Source: Belliella alkalica (GTDB taxonomy: Bacteria > Bacteroidota > Bacteroidia > Cytophagales > Cyclobacteriaceae). Taken from it: a stretch of 51,818 nt of DNA. Shown here in pieces: positions 7,828 to 15,609 of this stretch. The notes beneath the pieces are model-generated. The model was not told the DNA's origin and made no database searches. It saw only the letters and a program-made list of their open reading frames with translations. The DNA lies in contig NZ_JAKZGO010000025.1 of assembly GCF_022549785.1 (NCBI RefSeq), forward strand, positions 1-51,818. The letters are read 5' to 3'. Position 1 is the first letter of the stretch. Each line of letters starts with the position of its first letter. Made by a program: the position numbers and the translations under genes.

Positions 7828-8174
7828 TTTGGTGTAAGGTTTTTATCCTTAAAGGTTTGTGAATTAAAAGATTTGAAAATTGGAAGATTGAGGGGTAATG
7901 GTTGGTATGTTTTAAATTGGAAAGTTAGAAGGTTTTTTCAGATTGAAAGAACTTGTCTGCCGTGGTGGATTATAATATTTTAAGATTATAAGATTTTAAA
8001 ATTTTAAGATTATAAGAGCTTTTTAGTCGCGGCGGATTAGGATATTGGTATCTGATAGGTGTTTTTTTTGGTTTTTTAATTGTGTTACTTTAATTCTGCG
8101 GGACAAGCTTCTCCCGAATGCTTTCGGGATCGAGATGACAGGCTGTTCTTGGTTCTTACTTCTCATAACTCAAA
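7828..8174. other. Repeat-rich spacer without a gene
   Basis: No coding region is supported. It contains AT-rich direct repeats (7978-8017), two similar GTCTGCCGTGGTGGATTA and GTCGCGGCGGATTA segments (near 7955 and 8027), and a small hairpin CCCGAA-TGCT-TTCGGG at 8113-8128 followed by TCGAGATGACAGG. The promoter of the FAD dehydrogenase should lie at its left end. It passes directly into the heptamer array at 8175. Confidence 0.6.
7978..8017. repeat. AT-rich direct repeat
   Basis: TTTTAAGATTATAAGA occurs at 7978-7993 and again at 8002-8017, separated by an 8-base AT stretch. The segment as a whole is close to self-complementary. It belongs to the low-complexity spacer and has no visible function. 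Confidence 0.6.
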
Positions 8175-8244
8175 TATCACGTCTTATATCTCACGTCTTG
8201 TGTCTCGCATCTCGCATCTCGCATCTCGCTTCTAGTATCTCACT
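8175..8244. repeat. Ten-unit heptamer tandem array (consensus TCTCGCA)
   Basis: Ten consecutive 7-base units run from 8175 to 8244. Three are perfect TCTCGCA copies (8203-8223), flanked on both sides by diverged units that keep period 7 and mostly keep the leading TCT. The last unit (TCTCACT, 8238-8244) contains the stop codon of tryptophan dioxygenase (8240-8242 read on the minus strand), so the array reaches into the gene end. A similar TCTNNNN tract abuts the transketolase stop at 1221. Confidence 0.8.
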
Positions 8245-9199
8245 CTTCTCCAAATATCTCCTCCACTACCCAGCCTTTGCCCCATTCTTCTTTTTCTGAG
8301 TCTGTCCAAAGTTCGGGATAGAAAATTACTTTTTGAAATCTTGGAGGTAAGTATTTTTGCCAATTAGTGCCGCCTGTAGCGGAGATATCGACTGGGTCTT
8401 TTTGAAGATAGCGAACGGCAGATTTATAGTGTGCGAGTGGCCAAAAAACGTTGGCTTTCAAATCTAGCGAACGCATCAATTCTTTAAGATCTTGATCTTT
8501 ATCTTTGCATGATTGGTACTTTTTCCAAATATTGTTGGACTTATAATTTTCTATCAATTCTTTGAGCTGTTTACCGTATTTAGCTTCAAAGGTTTTAAGT
8601 GTGAGTGTTTTTTCTCCTGTAGCCAATTCAATAGCTCCTTGCTGCCAATAAAGGTTATCAAACAAGTCTTCCGTAATAGCGTTATCATTCTGTGAAGCTC
8701 TTTTGTCAATGTGTACTAAGTTCTTCACGTCAGTGGACAATATCTCAATAATTCTGTATTGGGCACTTTGGAAGCCACTTGATGGCAGAAGAGACATTCT
8801 GAATTTCAGGAACTGTTCTCTTTCCATACCTTTCCACATCACTGCAAATGAGGAAATCAAATGGTCAAAATACATAATAACCCTTTCAATCCTGGCTTTG
8901 AAAAATTCAGCTTTGATATCTTCTTGTTCTGCTATTTGCTCGAGTTCCCAAATTATTAATTTGAAATAGAGTTCTGTAATCTGATGGTAAATAATAAAAA
9001 TTTTCTCATCTTTCATTGAAGTTTTGGGTTGCTGTAATGACAGCAAAATATCCAAATTGATATAATCCCAATAATTAAGATAATCGGCATAAAGTAGTCC
9101 TTCTAAATAAGAAGAAAGGTCTTGTCCAGATGCTTTAAACTTCTCTTGGAGCAATTCTATTTTATTTAAAATTTCTTTTTGAGTGTGCGCTGGGCTCAT
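8240..9199 (-). CDS. Tryptophan 2,3-dioxygenase family protein
   Basis: 319 residues. Family marks are IFIIYHQITELYFKLIIWEL, FRMSLLPSSGFQSAQYR (the FR..L..SGFQS signature) and, near the C-terminus, HYKSAVRYL with SATGGTNWQKYLPP before FYPELW. The enzyme is a cytosolic haem protein opening the indole ring of tryptophan to N-formylkynurenine, the first step of the kynurenine pathway. It is transcribed away from a glutaryl-CoA dehydrogenase gene (119-base spacer), which belongs to the lower end of one tryptophan-degradation route. ATG at 9199. The GTNW loop differs from the classical GTGGSSG segment, so substrate use should be treated as inferred. Confidence 0.86.
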   Translation of the reverse strand: MSPAHTQKEILNKIELLQEKFKASGQDLSSYLEGLLYADYLNYWDYINLDILLSLQQPKTSMKDEKIFIIYHQITELYFKLIIWELEQIAEQEDIKAEFFKARIERVIMYFDHLISSFAVMWKGMEREQFLKFRMSLLPSSGFQSAQYRIIEILSTDVKNLVHIDKRASQNDNAITEDLFDNLYWQQGAIELATGEKTLTLKTFEAKYGKQLKELIENYKSNNIWKKYQSCKDKDQDLKELMRSLDLKANVFWPLAHYKSAVRYLQKDPVDISATGGTNWQKYLPPRFQKVIFYPELWTDSEKEEWGKGWVVEEIFGEE

Positions 9200-9218
9200 G
9201 TAATATTATTTTATGAAA

Positions 9219-9237
9219 TAGGTAGTATTTTTACCTA
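9219..9237. promoter_or_regulatory. Inverted repeat between divergent tryptophan-catabolism genes
   Basis: TAGGTA (9219-9224) and TACCTA (9232-9237) lie around a 7-base AT spacer, 20 bases upstream of the dioxygenase start and within the shared 119-base region. The position suits an operator, but no regulator is adjacent and the arms are short, so this is tentative. Confidence 0.25.
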
Positions 9238-9318
9238 GTTCTTATTTACTTGAAGGCATTAATCCAAAGTGATGACAGCACAAAAATCTATTTTAATTGG
9301 CAATAAACCAAAACAGTT

Positions 9319-10527
9319 ATGAATCATAATGAAACAATGACCAAATCCACCAAAAAAGATATGTTTGAAGGTGTAGATTTTTATGGTATTGATGATCTTT
9401 TGACGGAAGAGCATAAGTTGATTAGATCATCAGTTAGAGATTTTGTAAAAAAAGAAATCAGTCCATATATAGAAGAGTGGGCACAAAACGCACATTTTCC
9501 ATACGAAATAGTAAGAAAGTTTGGTGATGTTGGTGCTTTTGGACCACAAATCCCTTCTGAATATGGTGGTGGGGGTCTTGACTATATTTCCTATGGGTTG
9601 ATCATGCAGGAAATAGAGAGAGGGGATTCTGGTATGCGATCTACCGCGTCTGTTCAAGGGTCACTGGTTATGTATCCAATTTTCAAATTTGGCTCAGAGG
9701 AGCAAAAGAAAAAGTTTCTACCTAAACTGGCATCAGGAGAGATGCTTGGTTGCTTTGGTTTGACAGAGCCTGACCATGGATCCAATCCTAGTGGCATGAC
9801 CACCAATTTCAAAGATATGGGAGATCACTATCTTTTGAATGGAGCAAAAATGTGGATTTCAAATTCACCAAAGGCTGATGTAGCTGTCGTATGGGCTAAA
9901 AATGAAGCAGGCAGGATCCATGGCTTGATAGTTGAAAGAGGTATGGAAGGTTTTTCAACTCCTGAGACACACAACAAATGGTCACTAAGAGCATCATGTA
10001 CAGGCGAGTTGGTGTTTGACAACGTGAAAGTACCAAAGGAGAATCTACTCCCTGGCAAATCTGGTCTTGGTGCTCCGATGATGTGCTTGGATTCTGCTAG
10101 ATATGGTATCGCTTGGGGAACACTTGGTGCAGCAATGGATTGCTATGATTCTGCAAGGAGGTATGCTTTAGAGAGAATCCAATTTGACAAACCAATAGGA
10201 TCATTTCAGTTGGTACAGAAAAAATTGGCAGAAATGCTTTCAGAAATCACAAAGGCTCAGTTACTGGTCTGGAAACTTGGAAAAATGATGGATGAAGGCA
10301 AAGCCACAACAGCCCATATATCTTTGGCAAAAAGAAATAATGTAGCGATGGCTTTGGATATCGCTCGTGAAGCGAGACAAATTCATGGTGGTATGGGAAT
10401 CACTGGTGAATATTCTTTGATGCGCCATATGATGAATTTAGAATCTGTAGTGACTTATGAAGGAACGCATGATATACATTTGCTTATATTAGGCCATGAA
10501 ATCACAGGAATCCCTGCTTTTAAATAG
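9319..10527 (+). CDS. Acyl-CoA dehydrogenase, glutaryl-CoA dehydrogenase type
   Basis: 402 residues. FAD/substrate motifs are CFGLTEPDHGSNPSGM and MWISNSP; ARYGIAWGTLGAAMDCYD is strongly typical of glutaryl-CoA dehydrogenase, as is the C-terminal IHGGMGITGEYSLMRHMMNL. The catalytic base is Glu381 in TYEGTHDIH. The enzyme oxidises and decarboxylates glutaryl-CoA to crotonyl-CoA in lysine and tryptophan degradation. It faces the tryptophan dioxygenase gene. ATG at 9319 is the first start; ATGs at 9337 and 9361 would also keep the conserved FEGVDFYGIDDLLTEEH segment. A strong bidirectional terminator follows. Confidence 0.88.
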   Translation: MNHNETMTKSTKKDMFEGVDFYGIDDLLTEEHKLIRSSVRDFVKKEISPYIEEWAQNAHFPYEIVRKFGDVGAFGPQIPSEYGGGGLDYISYGLIMQEIERGDSGMRSTASVQGSLVMYPIFKFGSEEQKKKFLPKLASGEMLGCFGLTEPDHGSNPSGMTTNFKDMGDHYLLNGAKMWISNSPKADVAVVWAKNEAGRIHGLIVERGMEGFSTPETHNKWSLRASCTGELVFDNVKVPKENLLPGKSGLGAPMMCLDSARYGIAWGTLGAAMDCYDSARRYALERIQFDKPIGSFQLVQKKLAEMLSEITKAQLLVWKLGKMMDEGKATTAHISLAKRNNVAMALDIAREARQIHGGMGITGEYSLMRHMMNLESVVTYEGTHDIHLLILGHEITGIPAFK

Positions 10528-10570
10528 TCCATAAAATCAGAGGGATTAAATTAAAAAGATCCTTAAAAGC

Positions 10571-10606
10571 AAAAAGCGTGATAGTCAAATAACTATCACG
10601 CTTTTT
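10571..10606. terminator. Bidirectional intrinsic terminator
   Basis: AAAAAGCGTGATAGT (10571-10585) and its perfect complement (10592-10606) flank a 6-base loop. It separates the convergent glutaryl-CoA dehydrogenase and YtxH genes and has A and T runs suited to both directions. Confidence 0.9.
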
Positions 10607-10625
10607 GTAAATTGAGCAAACATAA

Positions 10626-10883
10626 TTACTTGATCAATTTATCTGCTTCAGCTTTCGCTTTTTTGGTCAATTTATCAACCTCACTTGAAGCTTCAGAAAC
10701 TTTCTTATTAAGGCCATCTAAAAAAGTGCTTACTTTTCCATTCACCTCGTCTAAGTACTCGTTGCCTTTTTTACCAATATTTTTTCTTGTATTAGCACCT
10801 TTATCTGGAGCTATTAAGATACCTACTTGTACACCGACTGCTGCACCAAGAAGTGCACCTAAAAGAAATTTTGTAGAACTCAT
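10626..10883 (-). CDS. YtxH domain-containing protein
   Basis: 85 residues from the ATG at 10883. A single hydrophobic helix (KFLLGALLGAAVGVQVGILI, residues 5-24) is followed by AP-DKGANTRKNI, the usual YtxH pattern, and then by a ~50-residue amphipathic, lysine-rich coiled-coil tail. These small membrane-anchored proteins are common in stress regulons, but their molecular role is unknown. The frame extends 34 codons further upstream without family resemblance, so the internal ATG is preferred. Confidence 0.85.
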   Translation of the reverse strand: MSSTKFLLGALLGAAVGVQVGILIAPDKGANTRKNIGKKGNEYLDEVNGKVSTFLDGLNKKVSEASSEVDKLTKKAKAEADKLIK

Positions 10884-11010
10884 ATAATTTTGGTTTTGAG
10901 TGGAAATAAAATAAAATTTATCAAATACCGAATTCTTATAATCCAATATCAAACTACCCTTAAACAAACGAAAACTGTGCCACAAAGTTTATAAAGCAGG
11001 TATATTTTTG

Positions 11011-12105
11011 TTATTTTATCATACTTCTAATTACTATCGTTCTAATTGGATTGACCGGATCATTGGAAAAAATATTGATATGCTTGTGGTCAATACCTCT
11101 TCTTCCTTTTGGATCAAATGTGATTTCCAAATCTGTAGATTCACCACTTTGCAGTACTGCTTTGTCTGCAACCACTTTCATACATTCACAGTTTGAAATC
11201 ATTTTTCTGATAATAAGCTCCTCTTGTCCCTGATTTGAAAGCTTTATTTTTCGGTTAACAACATTATTTGCATTGATATCTTTTAAATCTATCTCAACAT
11301 CATTTATACCCAATCTTGGCACTACCTTTTCCAATGATTTTGGAACAGGTTCAAAATGTTCAAATATATTAGCCATCAACCTCAATGCAACTGGTTCTGG
11401 TTTACTTTCAAAATTCAACATCAAGACATCTTCCACATAGCCAAAATCATTTCTGTGGTGCCCATCATATTTTAATTCTATCAATCCACGTTGATTTGGT
11501 TCTACAGTTTGGGGAATTAAACTGACATTGAGAAATTCGGGATGATTATTAATGCTGTCTGGCAGCATGAGTTTTTCATAGCTAAAATTAAATATTTCTA
11601 TAAACTTACTCTTGGGTTCATTCGTGTAAACATTCCCCATATTTACAGCTGAAAGTCTAAAACCTACATCCTGAATCCTATGTGGGTAGGCATTTCCCAG
11701 GTCATCAGGAAAAGGAATATTAAAACCTTGTAGATAAAGGGTATCTCCATATATATCCTGATTGGTTCTCACAATAATCATTTTAGTAAAAGCCCCACCC
11801 CTATGGTCAGGGTCAAAATTAACTTTTACACTTCCGATTTTGCTTTGATAGATGGTATCTTGACTATAATCCGCAGTAGTACAACCACAGTCAGTAACTA
11901 TATCTCTAATAAAAATAACAGAGTCTGTCTGATTTAAGCCAAAAAACTCAACTTCAACGACTCCATTTTCTTCTAAAATTGTCCCAATATTTATTGTACG
12001 ATTCTCCCAGAACAGCAATTGCCTCTCAATCTCTTGAGCGTCAGCAAGTCTAAGATGAAAGAAGGTGATTAGGAAAAGAAATAAGCTAAAATTCAATTTG
12101 TTCAT
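11011..12105 (-). CDS. Secreted DUF1573 protein with two domains
   Basis: 364 residues from the ATG at 12105; a TTG 18 bases upstream is less likely because the ATG gives a clean signal peptide (MNKLNFSLFLFLITFFHLRL before ADAQ). Two DUF1573 (Ig-like/ASPM-like) domains are visible: about residues 40-130 with DCGCTTADYS and FDPDHRGG, and about 270-360 with NCECMKVV and FDPKGRRGIDH. The paired cysteines (CGC, CEC) are typical. The family is abundant in Bacteroidota exported proteins; function is unknown. It is divergent from trpS, with 71 bases between the two starts. Confidence 0.83.
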   Translation of the reverse strand: MNKLNFSLFLFLITFFHLRLADAQEIERQLLFWENRTINIGTILEENGVVEVEFFGLNQTDSVIFIRDIVTDCGCTTADYSQDTIYQSKIGSVKVNFDPDHRGGAFTKMIIVRTNQDIYGDTLYLQGFNIPFPDDLGNAYPHRIQDVGFRLSAVNMGNVYTNEPKSKFIEIFNFSYEKLMLPDSINNHPEFLNVSLIPQTVEPNQRGLIELKYDGHHRNDFGYVEDVLMLNFESKPEPVALRLMANIFEHFEPVPKSLEKVVPRLGINDVEIDLKDINANNVVNRKIKLSNQGQEELIIRKMISNCECMKVVADKAVLQSGESTDLEITFDPKGRRGIDHKHINIFSNDPVNPIRTIVIRSMIK

Positions 12106-12176
12106 AATGGCAAATAACGTCAAAAATCAATCGAATTGTACCCATATTTAATTAATTTGCACCAAAATTCTAAATA

Positions 12177-13148
12177 ATGGCAAGAGTATTAACAGGTATT
12201 CAAAGTTCTGGACGACCTCATCTTGGTAATATCCTTGGTGCAATAGTCCCTGCAATCGAATTAACCAAAAAAGACAAAAACGAGTCTTTTATTTTTATCG
12301 CAGATATGCATTCTCTCACCACCATCAAAGATGGCAATGTAAGGCGTGAGAATACGCTAGCAGTTGCTGCTGCATGGCTTGCTTTTGGTCTTGATATCGA
12401 AAAAACGATTTTCTACAGACAATCACAAATCCCCGAAGTTTCAGAACTTACATGGTATTTGAGTTGCTTCACTCCTTATCCTATGCTGGCAAATGCGCAT
12501 AGTTTTAAGGACAAGTCTGACAGACTGTCAGATGTCAATGCGGGATTGTTTACATATCCGGTATTGATGGCTGCAGATATTTTGTTGTATAGTGCCGATC
12601 TAGTTCCTGTTGGTAAAGATCAGCTTCAACATCTTGAAATATCAAGAGACATTGCTTCCACATTTAATAGAAGAATTGAGGAGGAAATATTGACTTTACC
12701 CGAACCGAGAATAAGCGAATCTGTGAAGATAATTCCCGGTACAGATGGTCAGAAGATGAGTAAGTCTTACAACAATTTTATCGATATATTCCTTCCTGAA
12801 AAAGAACTGAAAAAGAACATCAATAGCATCGTGACGGATAGTACTCCTCTTGAAGAACCAAAGGATCCTGACACTTGCAATGTTTTCAAATTATATTCGT
12901 TAGTGGCAAATCAAGAACAGACACAGGTATTGAGGAGTAAATATTTGGCTGGTAATTTTGGCTATGGTCATGCTAAAAAAGAGTTTCTAAGTTTGATTTT
13001 AGAAAAATATGCAGAGGAAAGAAAGCTTTTCGATTATTATATGACTAACCAATCAGAATTAGAGCAAAAACTTGCCGAAGGGGAAGCAAAAGCCAGAGTA
13101 GTAGCCAAAGAAATGCTTGATAAAATCAGAGAAAAATTGGGATTCTAA
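12177..13148 (+). CDS. trpS: Tryptophanyl-tRNA synthetase
   Basis: 323 residues, the usual length for the bacterial class Ic enzyme. The HIGH-type motif is PHLGN (14-18, after GIQSSGR) and KMSKS lies at 193-197. Other conserved segments are ADMHSLTT, YPVLMAADILLY and VPVGKDQLQHLE. It charges tRNA-Trp in the cytoplasm. It is monocistronic, with a strong terminator just after its stop. No T-box or leader peptide is seen in the short upstream region. Two genes of tryptophan degradation lie 2-4 kb away, but nothing links them mechanistically. Confidence 0.97.
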   Translation: MARVLTGIQSSGRPHLGNILGAIVPAIELTKKDKNESFIFIADMHSLTTIKDGNVRRENTLAVAAAWLAFGLDIEKTIFYRQSQIPEVSELTWYLSCFTPYPMLANAHSFKDKSDRLSDVNAGLFTYPVLMAADILLYSADLVPVGKDQLQHLEISRDIASTFNRRIEEEILTLPEPRISESVKIIPGTDGQKMSKSYNNFIDIFLPEKELKKNINSIVTDSTPLEEPKDPDTCNVFKLYSLVANQEQTQVLRSKYLAGNFGYGHAKKEFLSLILEKYAEERKLFDYYMTNQSELEQKLAEGEAKARVVAKEMLDKIREKLGF

Positions 13149-13151
13149 AAC

Positions 13152-13182
13152 AAAAACGCCTGAATTAGATTCAGGCGTTTTT
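13152..13182. terminator. Intrinsic terminator after trpS
   Basis: Perfect 13-bp arms (AAAAACGCCTGAA at 13152-13164; TTCAGGCGTTTTT at 13170-13182) around a 5-base loop start three bases after the trpS stop codon. The symmetry could also serve the convergent gene at 13259. Confidence 0.9.
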
Positions 13183-13258
13183 TATTACTTATGTTATCAT
13201 ATTATAATTCACTTTCGGAAAGCCGATCCCAAATCATCCAATAACTAATTACAAACTA

Positions 13259-13681
13259 TTATCTCGATCTCCATAGGTCTTTTAAAGATCTTCCATTGAT
13301 TTGCATCACAAATCTCGTTGGATTAGGGATCAGAACAATTCTTACGTCCTGCTTATCAAACTGCTCAGATTCAATTGGCACACCCTCTGCTCCTTTTACT
13401 TCATAAGAAATGATTCCATTTGCATCAGGCAACATAGGAGTATAAGCATTGGCAAGATAAGCTGAAGGAAGCAACACGTCATTATCAGACTTGAGTTTGG
13501 CGTATATTTTTTCTAATTCAGATTCCAATTCATCGCCATATTCTTCATTAAAATCATCTTCAAGATCATGTAGCTCTTCTTCAATATCATCATATCTCTC
13601 GTCAGCATAAGTGATCTTACTCAGAGCGATTCTCTTTTCAACGATTGCAGTTAGTTCTTGATCAAGTTTGTTTAAATCCAT
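13259..13681 (-). CDS. Conserved-looking hypothetical protein
   Basis: 140 residues, not recognised. Residues 1-68 are very acidic and probably helical (repeated EE and DD in DDIEEELHDLEDDFNEEYGD), possibly a coiled coil. Residues 70-140 look like a beta-rich module (LPSAYLANAY, GIISYEVKG, VRIVLIPNPTRFVMQING). No signal peptide or membrane segment is present. ATG at 13681; the acyl-CoA ligase gene ends 71 bases upstream on the same strand, so co-transcription is possible. Codon use resembles its neighbours, so it is probably a real lineage-specific gene. Confidence 0.7.
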   Translation of the reverse strand: MDLNKLDQELTAIVEKRIALSKITYADERYDDIEEELHDLEDDFNEEYGDELESELEKIYAKLKSDNDVLLPSAYLANAYTPMLPDANGIISYEVKGAEGVPIESEQFDKQDVRIVLIPNPTRFVMQINGRSLKDLWRSR

Positions 13682-13752
13682 CGATTAATCTTATTTTTCA
13701 TGAATATGCGAAGGTATTGAATCTCGTGAGTGAATCCAAAACAAACGAGGAT

Positions 13753-15435
13753 TTAAGCACCTACATTTTTCTCGTGCATTTCTTTGATTTTCCTTCTCAA
13801 AATCTTCCCAACGTTTGTTTTTGGCAATTCATCGGAGAAATAAATCTCCTTTGGAATTTTGTAATTAGTCAAGTTTTCTTTTGTGTAAGCGATTAGTTCT
13901 TCCTCGGTAACTGACTTGTCTTTAGGCACAACATATGCTACTACTTTTTCAGTAGACCTTGGATCAGGCATACCTATCACACCTACTTCTAGTACTTTAG
14001 GATGGGACGCAAGGGTGTTCTCTACTTCATTGGGATAGACATTGAATCCAGAAACTAAAATCATTTCTTTTTTCCTATCTACAATTTTCACAAAACCATC
14101 TTCGTCAATGACTGCAATATCTCCAGTTTTGAACCAATCCCCTTCCATCACCTTTTCGGTCTCATCTGGTCTGTTCCAGTATCCCTTCATGACTTGTGGT
14201 CCCTTGATACATAATTCACCCTTTTCACCTACTGCAAGTTGGTTTCCATCATCATCAATAACCTTAACATCCGTCATAGGCAAAGGAACACCAATAGTAC
14301 CATTTCTTTCTGTTCCATCTATTGGATTACAGGTCGCAACTGGGGAAGTTTCTGTCAAACCATATCCTTCTGCCAATGGTGTTTTGGTTACTTTTACCCA
14401 TTTTTCGGCAGTCGCTTTCTGCACAGCCATACCGCCACCTACAGCGATTTTCAAGGAAGAAAAATCAAGTTTTTGGAAGTTTTCCTGATTCAGTAAGCCA
14501 TTGAAAAGTGTATTCACACCTGTGAAGACCGTAAACTTATGCTTTGATAATTCTTTAATAAAACCTGGCATATCTCTAGGGTTGGTTATCAAGACGTTAT
14601 GCGCACCTATTTTCATCATAGCGAGACAGTTTACCGTAAGAGCGAAAATATGATAAAGTGGTAAAGCTGTTATCACCACTTCCTCTCTCTCCTTCAACTT
14701 TGGTTTCATCCAAGCAGAAATCTGCTGCATGTTAGCAACAATGTTTCCGTGTGTCAATTCTGCTCCTTTAGAAACACCGGTTGTACCACCTGTATATTGC
14801 AAATATGCCGGTTCACCCAAAGTCATATTTTCACGCTTAAATTCTCTGGAATTACCACCTGACATAACAGATTTCCATTTGATAGCAGAGGGGAGGTTAT
14901 ATGATGGAACCATGTTTTTGATGTATTTCACCACAAAGTTTACTATCCCACCTTTCAGGCCTCCTAACATATCTCCCAACTCAGTTATGATGATATGTTT
15001 TGCAGAAATATCTTTCTTTATTTTTTCGAGATTTACGGCAAAATTGGCTAAAATCACGATTGCATCGGCACCTGAGTCATTGAACTGATGCTTCATTTCA
15101 CTAGAAGTATAGAGTGGATTGGTATTAACTACAACCATTCCAGCTCTCAACACACCGAACATTGCAACAGGGTATTGGAGACAATTAGGCATTTGTATGG
15201 CCACACGATCCCCTTTTTTCATTTTCAATTCATTCTGAAGATACGATGCGAAAATTCTCGAAAAATGGTCCACTTCATTAAATGAAAGTGTTTTGCCCAT
15301 ACATTCATATGCTATCGAATCACCATATTTTTTTACACTTTCTTCAAAAAGATCGACTAAGGAAGAATAAGCTTCCACATCGATGTTTTTCTCTACTGAT
15401 TGTGGATAAAATTTATACCAAGGAAAGTCTTGCAT
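13753..15435 (-). CDS. fadD: Long-chain fatty-acid-CoA ligase
   Basis: 560 residues, an AMP-forming adenylate enzyme. Visible core motifs are YLQYTGGTTGVSKGAELTHG (P-loop-like motif), GYGLTETSPV, the DWFKTGDIAVIDEDGF hinge region and DRKKEMILVSGFNVYP near the C-terminal lysine domain. It activates fatty acids to acyl-CoA for beta-oxidation or lipid synthesis. The acyl-CoA dehydrogenase at 15610-16773 is its upstream neighbour on the same strand, in line with fatty-acid breakdown. ATG at 15435 gives the usual FadD length. The exact chain-length preference is not readable. Confidence 0.92.
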   Translation of the reverse strand: MQDFPWYKFYPQSVEKNIDVEAYSSLVDLFEESVKKYGDSIAYECMGKTLSFNEVDHFSRIFASYLQNELKMKKGDRVAIQMPNCLQYPVAMFGVLRAGMVVVNTNPLYTSSEMKHQFNDSGADAIVILANFAVNLEKIKKDISAKHIIITELGDMLGGLKGGIVNFVVKYIKNMVPSYNLPSAIKWKSVMSGGNSREFKRENMTLGEPAYLQYTGGTTGVSKGAELTHGNIVANMQQISAWMKPKLKEREEVVITALPLYHIFALTVNCLAMMKIGAHNVLITNPRDMPGFIKELSKHKFTVFTGVNTLFNGLLNQENFQKLDFSSLKIAVGGGMAVQKATAEKWVKVTKTPLAEGYGLTETSPVATCNPIDGTERNGTIGVPLPMTDVKVIDDDGNQLAVGEKGELCIKGPQVMKGYWNRPDETEKVMEGDWFKTGDIAVIDEDGFVKIVDRKKEMILVSGFNVYPNEVENTLASHPKVLEVGVIGMPDPRSTEKVVAYVVPKDKSVTEEELIAYTKENLTNYKIPKEIYFSDELPKTNVGKILRRKIKEMHEKNVGA

Positions 15436-15553
15436 GAAAATCTAAATATTTTGGGTTAAGAATTGATTTTAATTTTAATACGGTTAAATATAAAAGAAAT
15501 CTGCATTTTTAAAAAAAGAAAGCTCATTTAGCAGAGAATATTTCACAGCTTAA

Positions 15554-15590
15554 ATTGTAGATTTTAAATTTAATATCTAAAATCTACAAT
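15554..15590. repeat. Inverted repeat of the ATTGTAGATTTTA family
   Basis: Arms ATTGTAGATTTTA (15554-15566) and TAAAATCTACAAT (15578-15590) flank an 11-base AT loop. It lies 19 bases downstream of the acyl-CoA dehydrogenase stop. The same arm sequence forms the palindrome at 1154-1187 after the transketolase gene. Two copies in similar positions suggest a dispersed 3'-end element, perhaps a transcript-stabilising or terminating hairpin. Confidence 0.7.
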
Positions 15591-15609
15591 CTAAATACCC
15601 AAAACCAAA

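Noticed and set aside
8175-8244. CRISPR-like or iteron array
   Set aside because: Units are only 7 bases with no spacers and no replication gene nearby; a simple heptamer array explains it.
12130-12160. Bacteroidota -33/-7 promoter for trpS
   Set aside because: A TTG and a TTTG are present but about 17 bases closer or mismatched relative to the expected TTTG-N19-21-TAnnTTTG layout.
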